Shown here: one piece after another, positions 23,077 to 32,706 of the stretch | Position numbering within the stretch: position 1 is the first letter of the stretch | Layout: every line of letters begins with the position of its first letter | Program-made: the position numbers and the translations under genes | Assembly: GCF_014642875.1 (NCBI RefSeq) | Contig: NZ_BMJC01000001.1 | Coordinates: 229,335 to 293,334, forward strand | Reading direction: 5' to 3' | Source: Puia dinghuensis | GTDB taxonomy: Bacteria; Bacteroidota; Bacteroidia; Chitinophagales; Chitinophagaceae | DNA: 64,000 nucleotides | The notes under the pieces: model-generated | Told to the model about the DNA's origin: nothing | What the model saw: the letters and a program-made list of their open reading frames with translations, nothing else | The model's database searches: none

Positions 23077-24384
23077 ATGGCATTAGCGAACAGCAAGAGG
23101 CAGAGGGTCGTTATCGTGGGGGCCGGTTTTGCGGGCTTGCGTATAGCAAGAAGCCTCAATAATTCGGATTATGATGTATTTCTTATCGATCGCTACAATT
23201 ACCACCAGTTTCAACCGCTGATGTACCAGGTGGCGACCGCACGGCTCGAACCTTCCAGCATCTCCTTCCCGCTGCGCAAGGTGTTTCAGCATAGTCACAA
23301 TGTAACGATACGGATCGCCGACGTGGAGCACGTGGACACCGACAGTAAGATACTGACGACGACCATCGGTGATCTTGTCTATGACCGGCTGGTGCTTTGT
23401 ATCGGCTGCACCACCAATTATTTCGGGAACGAACACATCAAGGCCAATTCTTTCCCGATGAAGTCGGTGCCCAATGCGATGGCGTTGCGCAACCGGATAC
23501 TGCAGACCTTTGAGGACACGATCGAGGCCGGCCCGGACGAGTTGCAGTCGTTGTTGAATTTTGTGATCGTCGGCGGAGGCCCCACGGGTGTCGAGCTGGC
23601 GGGGGCCATGGCTGAGATGAAGAAGAATATCCTGCCGAAGGACTATCCCGAAGTGGATTTTTCCCGGCTGATGATCTACCTGCTGGAGGGTTCGCCCAAT
23701 ACCCTCAATGCCATGAGCGATGTTTCCAAGGTAAGGTCGCACAAATACCTGGAGAAGCTGGGTGTCATCGTCCGCACCAATACGGTGGTGGAGGATTATG
23801 ACGGCACCACCGTCCGGCTGAAGGGCGGGGAGACGCTTGTCGCGAGAAACCTGATCTGGGCCGCAGGGGTCACGGGGAATGTTCTCGACGGGATCCCCGC
23901 TACGGTGATGGTCAGGGGCAACCGGCTCAAGACAAACCGGTTTGGGCAGGTGGAGGGGCTGGATGGCGTCTATGCTATCGGCGACATCGCCTATATGCCT
24001 ACCCCCAAGTATCCTAACGGTCATCCGCAGTTAGCCAATGTGGCGATCGCCCAGGCCGCCCATATAGCCAAAAACTTCCTGCGCGAGGCAAAGGGCAAGG
24101 CCCCGAGTGAATTCGAGTATCACAACAAAGGCACGATGGCCACGGTTGGTAAGCGAAGGGCCGTCGTCGATCTGCCCGGTATCTCTTATCAGGGTACGCT
24201 GGCCTGGCTCACCTGGATGTTCGTACACCTGATGTTGTTGCTCAATGTCAAGAACCGGCTTATCGTCTTCGTCAATTGGATGATGGCTTATCTCACCAAT
24301 GATTCCACCCTCCGGCTGATGCTGAAGGCCGACAGAGGTGACGGGACGGTTGAAAAGATAGGGCACCCCGTGGTAAAAGGATAG
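23077..24384 (+). CDS. ndh: Type II NADH:quinone oxidoreductase (NDH-2)
   Basis: This 435-residue single-subunit, non-proton-pumping NADH dehydrogenase binds the inner face of the membrane and feeds electrons into the quinone pool. The FAD-binding GxGxxG is at residues 15-20 (VVIVGAGFAG), the NADH-binding GxGxxG at about 166-171 (VIVGGGPTGVELAG), and the second FAD contact is GVYAIGDIAYMP near residue 310. The C-terminal region (about 370-410) has a hydrophobic helix for membrane attachment (TLAWLTWMFVHLMLLLNV). It is monocistronic and divergent from the Crp-type regulator. Confidence 0.93.
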   Translation: MALANSKRQRVVIVGAGFAGLRIARSLNNSDYDVFLIDRYNYHQFQPLMYQVATARLEPSSISFPLRKVFQHSHNVTIRIADVEHVDTDSKILTTTIGDLVYDRLVLCIGCTTNYFGNEHIKANSFPMKSVPNAMALRNRILQTFEDTIEAGPDELQSLLNFVIVGGGPTGVELAGAMAEMKKNILPKDYPEVDFSRLMIYLLEGSPNTLNAMSDVSKVRSHKYLEKLGVIVRTNTVVEDYDGTTVRLKGGETLVARNLIWAAGVTGNVLDGIPATVMVRGNRLKTNRFGQVEGLDGVYAIGDIAYMPTPKYPNGHPQLANVAIAQAAHIAKNFLREAKGKAPSEFEYHNKGTMATVGKRRAVVDLPGISYQGTLAWLTWMFVHLMLLLNVKNRLIVFVNWMMAYLTNDSTLRLMLKADRGDGTVEKIGHPVVKG

Positions 24385-24397
24385 TGGATTTTTTCCT

Positions 24398-24405
24398 TAC
24401 TTTTG
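24398..24405 (+). promoter_or_regulatory. -7 box for ftsE
   Basis: TACTTTTG matches TAnnTTTG and lies 39 bp before the ATG at 24445, between ndh and ftsE. Confidence 0.4.
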
Positions 24406-24444
24406 TTTGCACGCGGACCAAAAGCCCGTGCACAATCTTTTGCT

Positions 24445-25134
24445 ATGGCCGAAATCATCGTGGAATTAAAGCATGCTAACATCTACCAAGGCCCCAATCT
24501 CATACTCCAGGACGTCAATCTTTCCGTCGACAAAGGCCAGTTTTGTTATCTTGTCGGGAAGACGGGTACGGGTAAATCCAGCCTGTTAAAAACGCTGTAT
24601 GGTGATCTGCCCTTACGTGAGGGCGAGGGTCAGGTGACGGGCTTTAATCTGCGGGAGATGGATTGGAAGAAGGTTCCCTATCTGCGCCGGATGCTTGGGG
24701 TCGTCTTCCAGGATTTTCAACTGCTGACCGACCGGAATGTCAACGATAACCTCAAATTCGTGCTGAAGGCCACCGGCTGGAAGGATACGCGACTGATGGA
24801 CGAGAAGGTGGCCGATGTGCTGGACAAGGTGGGTCTGAAGGCAAAAGGCTTCAAGATGCCGTTCGAGATGAGTGGTGGCGAGCAGCAACGCGTGGACATC
24901 GCCCGGGCGCTGCTCAATTCCCCCAAGCTGATCCTGGCCGATGAGCCTACGGGCAACCTGGACCCGGAGACTTCCGATGAGATTATGCAGCTGCTGTTTC
25001 AGATATCCCGCGACTATGGGACAACGATTATGATGGCCACCCACGATTACAGGGTGATCAACAAATTCCCCGCCCGGATGGTGCGGACGGAGAGGGGGCA
25101 GATGATAGATAATGCAAGCCTTACTATTGAGTAA
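24445..25134 (+). CDS. ftsE: FtsE-type ABC ATPase
   Basis: This 229-residue ABC ATPase starts at the ATG at 24445 ([14 protein letters not shown]). It has Walker A GKTGTGKS (residues 38-45), a Q-loop (VFQDFQLL), the signature [15 protein letters not shown], Walker [12 protein letters not shown] and the H-loop ATHD. The sequence fits FtsE, which with FtsX controls peptidoglycan hydrolases at division, although no ftsX is adjacent; in this phylum the two are often apart. It could also be a LolD-like exporter ATPase. The 3' end overlaps the convergent glycosyltransferase gene by 11 bp. Confidence 0.8.
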   Translation: MAEIIVELKHANIYQGPNLILQDVNLSVDKGQFCYLVGKTGTGKSSLLKTLYGDLPLREGEGQVTGFNLREMDWKKVPYLRRMLGVVFQDFQLLTDRNVNDNLKFVLKATGWKDTRLMDEKVADVLDKVGLKAKGFKMPFEMSGGEQQRVDIARALLNSPKLILADEPTGNLDPETSDEIMQLLFQISRDYGTTIMMATHDYRVINKFPARMVRTERGQMIDNASLTIE

Positions 25135-26254
25135 GGGCGAGGGCGTGTAAGAGTTTTTCCCCGGTTTCCTGCAGATCGTATATTCCTTCCAGTACTTTTT
25201 TTCTGTTTTCGATCTCCTGCCAGAGAAAGGGCTGCGCATACAGCCTGGTGATGAGGCAGCGGACATCGTCGGCGCCGGAGGCCACGTGACACACGCCTTC
25301 CAGGCCTGTGCAATCTACCGCAGCCTTATTGACGATGCAGTGTCTGCCGTTGAACAGGGCATTGAGCAGTTTGAGCTTTACCCCCGTGCAATTAAAGGAG
25401 GGCAGGATATTGACCTGTGCCTTGGAGATGAGGTCTTGTAATTCCGCTTCGGAAGGATTCGGGAGCAGACAGGTGTGCGGGTATTGTTCTACGAGACGCT
25501 CCAGCCGGGCGGAAGGGTTCTTGCCCGTGATGATGAAGGGCATTTCCAGGTAGCTGAATACTTTTTTCAGGAGCCACACTGCCACCTGTTCGTTCTCGGC
25601 GACAGAGAGGTTGCCGTGATAGAGGCAGAAACAGCCGGTGCCTTCTTTGCTTTGCACCTGTTGAAAGGGAAGGAAGACGGGCAGGGTTTCGATGTCGGTG
25701 GCCCCGAATTCCCGGCGATAGCTTTCGCTGTCCTTTTCCGAGACGGCGAGTATCTTTACCTTGCCGGCGATGCGGTGTTCGTATTGCCGGAGCAGGTTGC
25801 TCTCGTGCAGGTAGTAGATCTTCTTCAGGAGGGATTTTTCCGATTGATAGAGTTGCCGGTAATACTGGTATTCCACATTATGCAGGCGCAGGATGATCTT
25901 GCGGTTGTCGAAGCGTTCGTCGTTGAGCAGGTAGGTGCAGTGGATGCCTTCCAGCAGGATGGGGTAGTCATCGCGGAGCAGTCTGTCCAGCAATTTTCCG
26001 TTCGACCTCGAGCAAACGATGTATGGTAGCCGGTGGGAGAAACCCTTATGGCCTTCATGCCGCGCATAGTAATTCACTTCGACACAATAATCGTTGAGAA
26101 CGGGCTGGGGTCCGCGGCCGTATTCGAAGCAGTGCAGGTGGATCTTTACGCCGGCCTGAGAGAGGAACCGGATCTTGTGAAACAGGTCGAAAACACCGCC
26201 GTAATCCACGGGGTAGGGCACATCGAGACATACAATATGTAAATGATTCTCCAC
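25124..26254 (-). CDS. Glycosyltransferase (GT-B fold)
   Basis: This 376-residue enzyme of the glycosyltransferase 4/1-like type has an N-terminal Rossmann half beginning LHIVCLDVPYPVDYGGVFDLFHKI (the nucleotide-sugar-transferase glycine loop). Its C-terminal half contains LPNPSEAELQDLISKAQVNILPSF and TGVKLKLLNALFNGRHCIVN, where the usual E-x7-E region is replaced by KLLNALF. The start is GTG at 26254, 3 bp after the preceding glycosyltransferase gene, so the two are co-transcribed. It probably adds a sugar to a surface glycan; donor and acceptor cannot be read. Confidence 0.8.
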   Translation of the reverse strand: MENHLHIVCLDVPYPVDYGGVFDLFHKIRFLSQAGVKIHLHCFEYGRGPQPVLNDYCVEVNYYARHEGHKGFSHRLPYIVCSRSNGKLLDRLLRDDYPILLEGIHCTYLLNDERFDNRKIILRLHNVEYQYYRQLYQSEKSLLKKIYYLHESNLLRQYEHRIAGKVKILAVSEKDSESYRREFGATDIETLPVFLPFQQVQSKEGTGCFCLYHGNLSVAENEQVAVWLLKKVFSYLEMPFIITGKNPSARLERLVEQYPHTCLLPNPSEAELQDLISKAQVNILPSFNCTGVKLKLLNALFNGRHCIVNKAAVDCTGLEGVCHVASGADDVRCLITRLYAQPFLWQEIENRKKVLEGIYDLQETGEKLLHALALTQ

Positions 26255-26257
26255 TTT

Positions 26258-27361
26258 CTAGTTGAAAAGATGTTGATAAAGGCGGATCAGCGTTTGTTCT
26301 TCTTCCTGCCAATTGTAGCGAAGGCGCACCTGTCTGCAGTTGTCTACTAACGTCTGGTACAGCCTGGTATTATCCAAAAGCCTGTTTAACCCTTCAGCTA
26401 TCTCCCGGATGCCCGGTTCGTCAATAAGAACAGCGATGGGGCAGGAATTGTTTATTTCCTGGTAAGCCGGGTAGTTGACGGTGACCTGGGGGATGCCGGC
26501 ATGGATATAATCGAAGAAGCGATTGGCCAGGGAATAGTAGTTGCTGATGCCGCGGCGGTCGAACAGGGTGATGCCGGCAAAGGCCGCCCGGGTAATGGTT
26601 TTGAGTTCTTCGGGGCGGACCCGGCCCCGGAAGAGGATCTTTTCTTCCAGGCCGTATTGCCGGACGAGGGCATGGGCGCGGGTCATAAAATTTCCATCGC
26701 CGCAAATGACCAGCGGGGCGTTGACGGACTGCATGGCGGGGATGAGGGTTTCGAAACAACGGCCCTCATTTATTGCACCCTGGTAGAGGATGAAACGACC
26801 GGCCGGCAGTCCTGTCGCAGGTGGGGTGGGGGCGAGGTCCAGTGGGGGAACGTTGCGGATGACGGCGTACTGTACGCCATACATATTGCAGAGTTGGGCC
26901 GCGATGAGGCTGTTGACGGTGTAGCCGTTGGGGAACCGGGGCACACAGTAGCGTTCGATCGTTTTCCACAATTTATAAACAAGGGGCCGGGAGACGACCT
27001 CCTGCAATTCACAGAAGAGTTCGTGTGCATCGTAGAGGCGGGGGATGCGCCGAAGGCGGGAAAGGAAGTAACAGGGGAGGATGGTATCGAGGTCGATGGC
27101 GCAGATGCCATCCATTTTTTGTCTCAATAAAAAGAAGAAGAGCCGGAGATTGTATTCTATGTAGAACCTTTTGCCGTGGTTGAACCAGGTTTTGAGCCGG
27201 TGTTGGTGAAAGGGTTGTTCCGACAGGGGAGGGGAGTGGCGTCCGGCGAACCCTACGAGGGTGACTGCGTAACCGGCGCGGGCCAGGGAAGCGCAGATGC
27301 GGATCATGCGCTGATCGAAGACCAGGTCGTTGGTAACGGTGAAAAAAAGCCTTTTTGTCAT
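26258..27361 (-). CDS. Glycosyltransferase family 4-like
   Basis: This 367-residue GT-B enzyme has an N-terminal half with VFDQRMIRICASLARAGYAVTLVGFAG, typical of GT4 enzymes, a middle DAHELFCE segment, and a C-terminal half with LVICGDGNFM, ILFRGRVRPEELKTITRAAFAGITLFD and SNYYSLANRFFDYIHAGIPQV, where F-DY-HAGIP is the donor-sugar-binding stretch. It is the first of a two-gene glycosyltransferase operon. There is no polymerase or flippase nearby, so this is not a full polysaccharide cluster. Confidence 0.85.
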   Translation of the reverse strand: MTKRLFFTVTNDLVFDQRMIRICASLARAGYAVTLVGFAGRHSPPLSEQPFHQHRLKTWFNHGKRFYIEYNLRLFFFLLRQKMDGICAIDLDTILPCYFLSRLRRIPRLYDAHELFCELQEVVSRPLVYKLWKTIERYCVPRFPNGYTVNSLIAAQLCNMYGVQYAVIRNVPPLDLAPTPPATGLPAGRFILYQGAINEGRCFETLIPAMQSVNAPLVICGDGNFMTRAHALVRQYGLEEKILFRGRVRPEELKTITRAAFAGITLFDRRGISNYYSLANRFFDYIHAGIPQVTVNYPAYQEINNSCPIAVLIDEPGIREIAEGLNRLLDNTRLYQTLVDNCRQVRLRYNWQEEEQTLIRLYQHLFN

Positions 27362-27498
27362 AAGCCGGTGGGGGGATTGCCGGCTTTGGGCTGGGGGTGA
27401 TGCTTCATAAACGGGCCAATATTAACTAATTAAGGGAATATAAACCAGATTTTCACTCTATTTTTGAGCTTAATTTTTAGGTTGTTAGAAATTTACCT

Positions 27499-27506
27499 TA
27501 ATTTTG
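27499..27506 (+). promoter_or_regulatory. -7 box for rpsO
   Basis: TAATTTTG matches TAnnTTTG and lies about 130 bp before the rpsO ATG. A TTG upstream (27482-27484) is spaced 14 nt, shorter than ideal. Confidence 0.4.
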
Positions 27507-27634
27507 CCGCCTAATTATAATCGAATGCCAAGCGGACCAAACGGGTCTGCAGCCGATGGCCCATCAGAAGCCGTGTACCGGGGGTGGGTTGGTTTTCGGG
27601 AGGAAATGCCTGGTGCACAATAAACTATTTATAG
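27507..27634 (+). promoter_or_regulatory. Long 5' leader of rpsO, possible S15 autoregulatory element
   Basis: About 128 nt of untranslated leader separate the likely promoter from the rpsO start. The leader is GC-rich with G-tracts (GTACCGGGGGTGGGTTGG) in an otherwise A+T-rich intergenic region, and GACCAAACGGGTC can form a small hairpin at 27536-27548. S15 represses its own synthesis through structured leaders in several bacterial groups; a similar role here is an inference. Confidence 0.35.
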
Positions 27635-27907
27635 ATGCCTTATTTGACAAAAGAGAAAAAAGCGAGTTTCTTCACAGAGTTTGGTGGAAAGTCCACCAAC
27701 ACCGGTTCTATCGAGGGCCAGATTGCATTGCTGACAGAGCGGATCAATCGTATCTCCGAACATCTGCAAGCCAATAAAAAAGATTTCTCCACTCACCGTG
27801 GTCTTATGCAATTGGTGGGCAAAAGAAAACGCCTGCTCACCTATATGAGCAAGACCAACCTCCAGGGGTACCGTCAGTTGATTGAAAAACTCGGACTCAG
27901 AAAATAA
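27635..27907 (+). CDS. rpsO: 30S ribosomal protein S15
   Basis: This 90-residue primary 16S rRNA-binding protein of the small-subunit platform is full length. Family motifs seen are GSIEGQIALLTERINRISEHL, the HRGLM-LVGKRKRLLTYM helix that contacts rRNA, and the YRQLIEKLGLRK end. It is followed by a terminator and then pnp, the widespread rpsO-pnp order. Confidence 0.97.
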   Translation: MPYLTKEKKASFFTEFGGKSTNTGSIEGQIALLTERINRISEHLQANKKDFSTHRGLMQLVGKRKRLLTYMSKTNLQGYRQLIEKLGLRK

Positions 27908-27928
27908 CTCTTTATGTATATACAAACC

Positions 27929-27966
27929 ATTCCCAACTGACCAGACGGTTGGGAATCGTTTTTTTG
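27929..27966 (+). terminator. Terminator of rpsO
   Basis: A 9-bp stem (ATTCCCAAC / GTTGGGAAT, arms 27929-27937 and 27948-27956) is followed by a run of seven or more T. Confidence 0.85.
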
Positions 27967-28078
27967 TACCTGAAGAAGTATGTCGCATTTTTACACAGAT
28001 TTGATTTTTTAACACTGAATTACGGTCCTTCCGTTCCCGCCTCAATTGGGCTGTTAATTCGCCAAAGACGATAAGCAC

Positions 28079-30253
28079 ATGCTTTCACAACCTATTAGTG
28101 TAACATTTGATATTGGTGGAGGCCGGATGGTTTCTATCGAGACAGGTAAATTAGCGCGCCAGGCGGATGGCGCCGTTACTGTACGCCAGGGCAATTGCAT
28201 CATCCTGGCTACTGTTGTGGCTAACAAAGAGCCAAAAGAAGGACAGGACTTTTTCCCGTTGTCCGTCGATTACCAGGAGAAATTTGCTTCTGCCGGCCGG
28301 ATCCCCGGTTCCTTTTTTAAACGGGAAGCGCGGCTCAACGATTACGAGATACTCACCAGCCGGTTGATCGACCGTGCGCTGCGCCCTTTGTTTCCCGAAG
28401 ATTATTTCTGTGACGTACAGGTGTTGCTGAGCCTGGTATCCAGCGATGGGGAAGTGATGCCTGATTCCCTGGCCTGTCTCGCTGCCTCGGCGGCATTGGC
28501 TGTCTCTGATATCCCCATTAAAGAGATCATCAGTGAAGTACGCATTGGTCGTGTTGATGGGCAATTTGTCGTCAACCCCAGCCGGAGCGAGTTGGAAAAG
28601 GCAGACATGGAATTCATGATCGCCGCCACCGACAAGAACCTGATGATGGTGGAAGGTGAGGCCAAGGAGTGCAGCGAAGAAGACCTGGTAAAAGCGTTGG
28701 AACTGGCGCATGACGCCATCCGCATTCATATCAAGGCACAGGAAGAGCTGCGGACAAAAGCAGGGGTTACGGGCAAACGGGAATATACCAAGCCGGTGAC
28801 CAATGAAGAGCTGCAGCAGAAGGTGATCGCTTTTGCCAAAGACCGGATCTACCAGATAAGCCGTGCGGGCAGCAGCAAACATGAGCGCAGCGATGCCTAT
28901 GACAAGCTGAAGGAAGAGCTGATCGCTTCGCTGGGTGAGGAAGTCGCCGATGAGGACAAGAAGCTTGCTAAAAAATATTATGCCGACCTGCAATGGGAAG
29001 TGGTACGGAATATGATCCTCGATGACCGTATCCGGCTCGATGGCCGCGTGCTCGACCAGGTTCGCCCGCTGTCGATGGAAGTAGACCCGCTGCCGACGCC
29101 GCATGGTTCTTCCCTCTTTACCCGTGGCGAAACGCAATCTCTCACCACCGTCACGCTGGGTACGCCCCTTGACGAATTATTGATCGAGAGCGCTGCCAAA
29201 TCCTTTGATTCAAAATTCTTCCTTCATTACAATTTCCCGCCATTCAGTACGGGTGAAGTAAAGATGATGCGTGGCCAAAGTCGCCGGGAAGTAGGACATG
29301 GCAACCTGGCGATGAGAAGTCTGAAGCAGATGATGCCGGGGGCGGATTATCCATACACCGTACGGGTGGTGAGCGATATCCTCGAATCCAACGGGTCTTC
29401 TTCCATGGCTACGGTTTGTGCCGGCAGCCTGGCGCTGATGGATGCCGGGGTTCCTTTCCCCAAGCACGTGAGCGGGGTGGCTATGGGTTTGATCACCCGG
29501 CCTGCCGATGGGAAATATGCTATCCTTACCGATATTTTAGGTGATGAAGATCATCTCGGGGATATGGACTTCAAGGTGACGGGTACCCGGGAAGGCATCT
29601 GCGGGGTACAAATGGATATCAAGGTGGATGGACTTAGCATGAACACGATGCGGGAGGCCCTGGAGCAGGCCCGGAAGGGAAGGCTGCATATCCTTGACGC
29701 AATGTATGCCACTATTGAAGCTTCCCGTCCTGATGTGAAGCCGCATGCACCGCGGATGGTCAAGATCTTTATCGACAAGGAATTCATCGGCGCCGTCATC
29801 GGGCCGCAAGGGAAGATCATCCAGGAAATCCAGCGCGAGACCGGCACTACCATCAACCTGGAAGAGGTTGGCAACTTTGGAGAGGTCAGCATTTTCAGCC
29901 CCGCCAAGGAAGGGCTGGACAAGGCTGTATCCTGGATCAAGAGCATCGTGGCGCAACCGGAAGTCGGTTCGGTGTACGAGGCCAAGGTCAAGTCGGTGAT
30001 GCCGTATGGCGCGTTTGTCGAGTTCCTGCCCGGAAAGCAAGGTCTGCTGCACATCAGCGAGATCTCGCACAAGCGGCTGGAGACGATGGATGGCGTGTTG
30101 AAAGAAGGCGATATGGTGAAGGTGAAGCTGATCGGTCTCGACCAGAAGACAGGGAAGTTCAAGCTGAGCCGTAAGGTGCTGATGCCGAAGCCTGAAGGGG
30201 CTGGTGCAGGAAAAGCACATTCCGGTGGTGGCCGCTCTGCCGAGCAGGAGTAA
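28079..30253 (+). CDS. pnp: Polynucleotide phosphorylase
   Basis: This 724-residue 3'-5' exoribonuclease and RNA polymerase degrades RNA phosphorolytically. It has two RNase PH-like domains (about 10-220 and 310-545, with TRGETQSL and the [14 protein letters not shown] and [14 protein letters not shown] stretches), a KH domain (about 560-620, [16 protein letters not shown]) and an S1 domain (about 630-700, [20 protein letters not shown]). The length is typical. It follows rpsO but sits behind that gene's terminator, so it probably has its own promoter. Confidence 0.97.
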   Translation: MLSQPISVTFDIGGGRMVSIETGKLARQADGAVTVRQGNCIILATVVANKEPKEGQDFFPLSVDYQEKFASAGRIPGSFFKREARLNDYEILTSRLIDRALRPLFPEDYFCDVQVLLSLVSSDGEVMPDSLACLAASAALAVSDIPIKEIISEVRIGRVDGQFVVNPSRSELEKADMEFMIAATDKNLMMVEGEAKECSEEDLVKALELAHDAIRIHIKAQEELRTKAGVTGKREYTKPVTNEELQQKVIAFAKDRIYQISRAGSSKHERSDAYDKLKEELIASLGEEVADEDKKLAKKYYADLQWEVVRNMILDDRIRLDGRVLDQVRPLSMEVDPLPTPHGSSLFTRGETQSLTTVTLGTPLDELLIESAAKSFDSKFFLHYNFPPFSTGEVKMMRGQSRREVGHGNLAMRSLKQMMPGADYPYTVRVVSDILESNGSSSMATVCAGSLALMDAGVPFPKHVSGVAMGLITRPADGKYAILTDILGDEDHLGDMDFKVTGTREGICGVQMDIKVDGLSMNTMREALEQARKGRLHILDAMYATIEASRPDVKPHAPRMVKIFIDKEFIGAVIGPQGKIIQEIQRETGTTINLEEVGNFGEVSIFSPAKEGLDKAVSWIKSIVAQPEVGSVYEAKVKSVMPYGAFVEFLPGKQGLLHISEISHKRLETMDGVLKEGDMVKVKLIGLDQKTGKFKLSRKVLMPKPEGAGAGKAHSGGGRSAEQE

Positions 30254-30275
30254 ATTCAATTGTAAACTAAATAAT

Positions 30276-30305
30276 AGTCTGCGGCAGGTGTCGCAGACTT
30301 TTTTT
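30276..30305 (+). terminator. Terminator of pnp abutting the prmA start
   Basis: An 8-bp stem (AGTCTGCG / CGCAGACT, arms 30276-30283 and 30292-30299) is followed by seven T that end at the base before the prmA ATG at 30306. Confidence 0.8.
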
Positions 30306-31127
30306 ATGATAGAGATCAGTATTGCGACGGCTGAATGGCAGGAAGTGCTTATCGCCCTGTTGGGGGAATTGGGATATGAGGGGTTCGAGCAGCAGGAGGA
30401 ATGGCTGCGGGCCTATGTGACGGAGGAACATTTTGACCGGCCGGCGCTAGAAGCCGTGTTGAATAGCTTTGGACTCACCTATGAAGAGCAACGGCTGGAA
30501 GAGCGCAACTGGAATGAGGAATGGGAAAAGAATTTCCAGCCGGTGGTGGTCGATTCTTTCTGTGCGATAAGGGCGCATTTCCATGCACCGATAGCAGCTG
30601 TGGAGCACGAACTGGTGATCACGCCCAAGATGAGCTTTGGCACGGGGCATCATGCCACGACTTTTATGATGATAAAGGCGATGCGTGATCTGGACCTGCG
30701 GGGCAAACGGGTACTCGATTTCGGGACGGGTACGGGAGTGCTGGCGATATTGGCCGAACGGCTTGGCGCTGTGGAGGTCGTGGCTATCGACAATGATGAC
30801 TGGTCGATTGCCAACGCTCAGGAAAATATCGAGATGAATGGATGTAAAGCGGTGAAAGTGTTGAAGTTAGATCAGGTGGGTGACGTCCCGGGAGGGCCTT
30901 TTGACGTCATCCTGGCCAATATCAACAAGCATGTAATTCTTACACAGTTGCCGGCGTTGGGGCAACAATTGGGGGAGGGGGGCGTTATACTTATGAGCGG
31001 CCTCCTTGAAGACGACTTTAAAGACGTTGAAAATGAGGCTCTTGGTAATAATTTACTGATATTCTTATGGATGACGAAAGGGGCATGGATATGTGTGAAA
31101 GGGAGGAAAATGACGGCGCAAGGTTAA
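30306..31127 (+). CDS. prmA: Ribosomal protein L11 methyltransferase
   Basis: This 273-residue SAM-dependent methyltransferase trimethylates L11. I chose the ATG at 30306 (MIEISIATAEWQEVL), which matches family N-termini; the open frame upstream overlaps pnp and its terminator. The SAM-binding motif is RVLDFGTGTGVLAILAERLGA (about 137-157), followed by the acidic VVAIDNDDWSIANAQEN and the catalytic-site motif DVILANINKHVI. The start directly follows the pnp terminator's T-run, leaving no room for a separate leader, so expression depends on read-through or an internal promoter. Confidence 0.93.
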   Translation: MIEISIATAEWQEVLIALLGELGYEGFEQQEEWLRAYVTEEHFDRPALEAVLNSFGLTYEEQRLEERNWNEEWEKNFQPVVVDSFCAIRAHFHAPIAAVEHELVITPKMSFGTGHHATTFMMIKAMRDLDLRGKRVLDFGTGTGVLAILAERLGAVEVVAIDNDDWSIANAQENIEMNGCKAVKVLKLDQVGDVPGGPFDVILANINKHVILTQLPALGQQLGEGGVILMSGLLEDDFKDVENEALGNNLLIFLWMTKGAWICVKGRKMTAQG

Positions 31128-31180
31128 AAAAATATGAAATTAAGTAACTGAGCGTGAATGGAGCGCAGCCGTTTTTTCAG

Positions 31181-31188
31181 TATATTTG
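31181..31188 (+). promoter_or_regulatory. -7 box for plsY
   Basis: TATATTTG matches TAnnTTTG and lies 29 bp before the plsY ATG. Confidence 0.45.
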
Positions 31189-31217
31189 TTATCCAACTTT
31201 AACACAACTATTCGAGA

Positions 31218-31883
31218 ATGAAGGAGGTTTTACTCATTCTGTCGGCGTATCTGATAGGTTCGATTCCAACTGCTATCTGGGTTAGCCGGTCGTTTTTCGG
31301 AATAGACATCCGTGATTATGGCAGTGGCAATGCTGGTGCCACTAATACTTTCCGGGTGTTGGGGTCCCGGTGGGGGTGTTTTGTGATGGCGGTGGATGTG
31401 CTTAAGGGTGTTGTTGCCACGAGTCTTTACATTCTTGTTCCCTATTATTTGCATGATGAGAATGACCGGACCAATTTCATGGTCGGCCTTGGCCTTGCTG
31501 CCGTCGTTGGTCATATTTTCCCTATCTGGGCGGAGTTTCGCGGTGGCAAGGGTGTGGCTACCCTTTTCGGGATGATCATCGCCATTCAGCCGTTGGCGGC
31601 GGTTTGTTGTGTCGCGGTCTTTTTGCTGGTGCTGTATCTTACGCGGTTTGTTTCGCTGAGCAGCATCCTGGCGTCCGTAGCTTTTGCCGTATTCATATTG
31701 TATATCTTCGATGAGAAGGAGACCCTTTACCGGGGATTTGCCATCGCTGTAGCCCTTCTTGTTGTCCTTACCCACCAGAAGAATATCACCCGCCTGCTCA
31801 GGGGGAGTGAGAACAAGATCCCTATCCTAAAATACCGGGACCGGCGGCGTCACCGGCGGAATGTCGACAGGGATAAAGAATAA
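31218..31883 (+). CDS. plsY: Acyl-phosphate:glycerol-3-phosphate acyltransferase
   Basis: This 221-residue integral membrane enzyme makes lysophosphatidic acid in the first step of phospholipid synthesis. It has about five transmembrane helices. The three family motifs are visible: IPTAIWVSR near the start with DYGSGNAGATNTFRVLG (motif 1, about 32-47), VGHIFPIWAEFRGGKGVAT (motif 2, about 94-112) and the third near TRFVSLSSILA. The C-terminal tail is strongly basic. Confidence 0.95.
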   Translation: MKEVLLILSAYLIGSIPTAIWVSRSFFGIDIRDYGSGNAGATNTFRVLGSRWGCFVMAVDVLKGVVATSLYILVPYYLHDENDRTNFMVGLGLAAVVGHIFPIWAEFRGGKGVATLFGMIIAIQPLAAVCCVAVFLLVLYLTRFVSLSSILASVAFAVFILYIFDEKETLYRGFAIAVALLVVLTHQKNITRLLRGSENKIPILKYRDRRRHRRNVDRDKE

Positions 31884-31908
31884 GCAGCTGGAAGAAGGGA
31901 TAATTCAC

Positions 31909-31916
31909 TACATTTG
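31909..31916 (+). promoter_or_regulatory. -7 box for the DUF3052-like gene
   Basis: TACATTTG matches TAnnTTTG, 90 bp before the ATG at 32006. Confidence 0.4.
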
Positions 31917-32005
31917 CATCCCGCATGGATAATGCGGTCTGTCTATGAGGAGCCGCTGGGAGCGGTCAGCACTATATATAACAGAAAACAAAAACAGCTC
32001 CAGAA

Positions 32006-32506
32006 ATGTCTCAAACTTTACTGGAAAAACTTCAGTTAACCGATGAGAGAAACCTGTTGATACAGGGCCTTCCTTCCTCCATCGAAAAACAATTCGTTAA
32101 GTTAGCCTTTGCCAAAAATCTTACTCCCTTGCTGAAGAGCAAGAAGATAGATTTTGCCCTCATTTTTGCGATCAACGAGCAGCAATTGAAGGCGATCGTG
32201 CAGGAGGTATTACCTGCCTTGCAGGCGGATGGGAAGTTCTGGGTGGCCTATCCCAAGCCGGGCTCGAAGATCGCTACTACGTTGACCCGGGAATGCAGCT
32301 GGGGCTGTATCAGGGGCGCCGGGTATGAGATTGTCCGGGATGTGGCGTTAGACCATGTCTGGACAGCTGTCCGGTTTAAAAAGGCTGTTCCGCCGGTGAG
32401 TTTCCGCGCTCCTTTGCGGGAACCCGTGCTGGAAGAAGCCAGTACCGAACGGAGTGGTACTGCAAGGAAAACTGCGAGCCGCAGCCGCAAGGTAGCCAAC
32501 GCGTAA
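32006..32506 (+). CDS. Unknown protein, DUF3052-like
   Basis: This 166-residue cytoplasmic protein has a compact alpha/beta region (about 1-126): LLIQGLPSSIEKQFVKL, KKIDFALIFAINEQQL, LQADGKFWVAYPKPGSK and YEIVRDVALDHVWTAVRFKK. This order, ending in a D--W-A-RF strand, resembles DUF3052. The C-terminal 40 residues are basic, Ser/Arg/Thr-rich and probably disordered. No function is known. It is monocistronic. Confidence 0.55.
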   Translation: MSQTLLEKLQLTDERNLLIQGLPSSIEKQFVKLAFAKNLTPLLKSKKIDFALIFAINEQQLKAIVQEVLPALQADGKFWVAYPKPGSKIATTLTRECSWGCIRGAGYEIVRDVALDHVWTAVRFKKAVPPVSFRAPLREPVLEEASTERSGTARKTASRSRKVANA

Positions 32507-32706
32507 GCTTCTAATTTCCAACCGATTGACCGCCGCCATTGCGCAGTGGTCATGATAGCCTGCATTGCTACGGCAGGGAGCCCGCCTCAGCGGGGCGAGC
32601 GCTCGTGGTTTTTGGGTATATTTCCCGCTGAAAGTCACTACCAACAAGGGGTTCGCGTATCTTTAGCGCTGGATAACGATATGCTTTTACCTTCACCCCT
32701 TTCCCC

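Noticed and set aside
28151-29137. A 328-codon minus-strand frame opposite pnp.
   Set aside because: It is antisense to an intact pnp gene, with no motif of its own.
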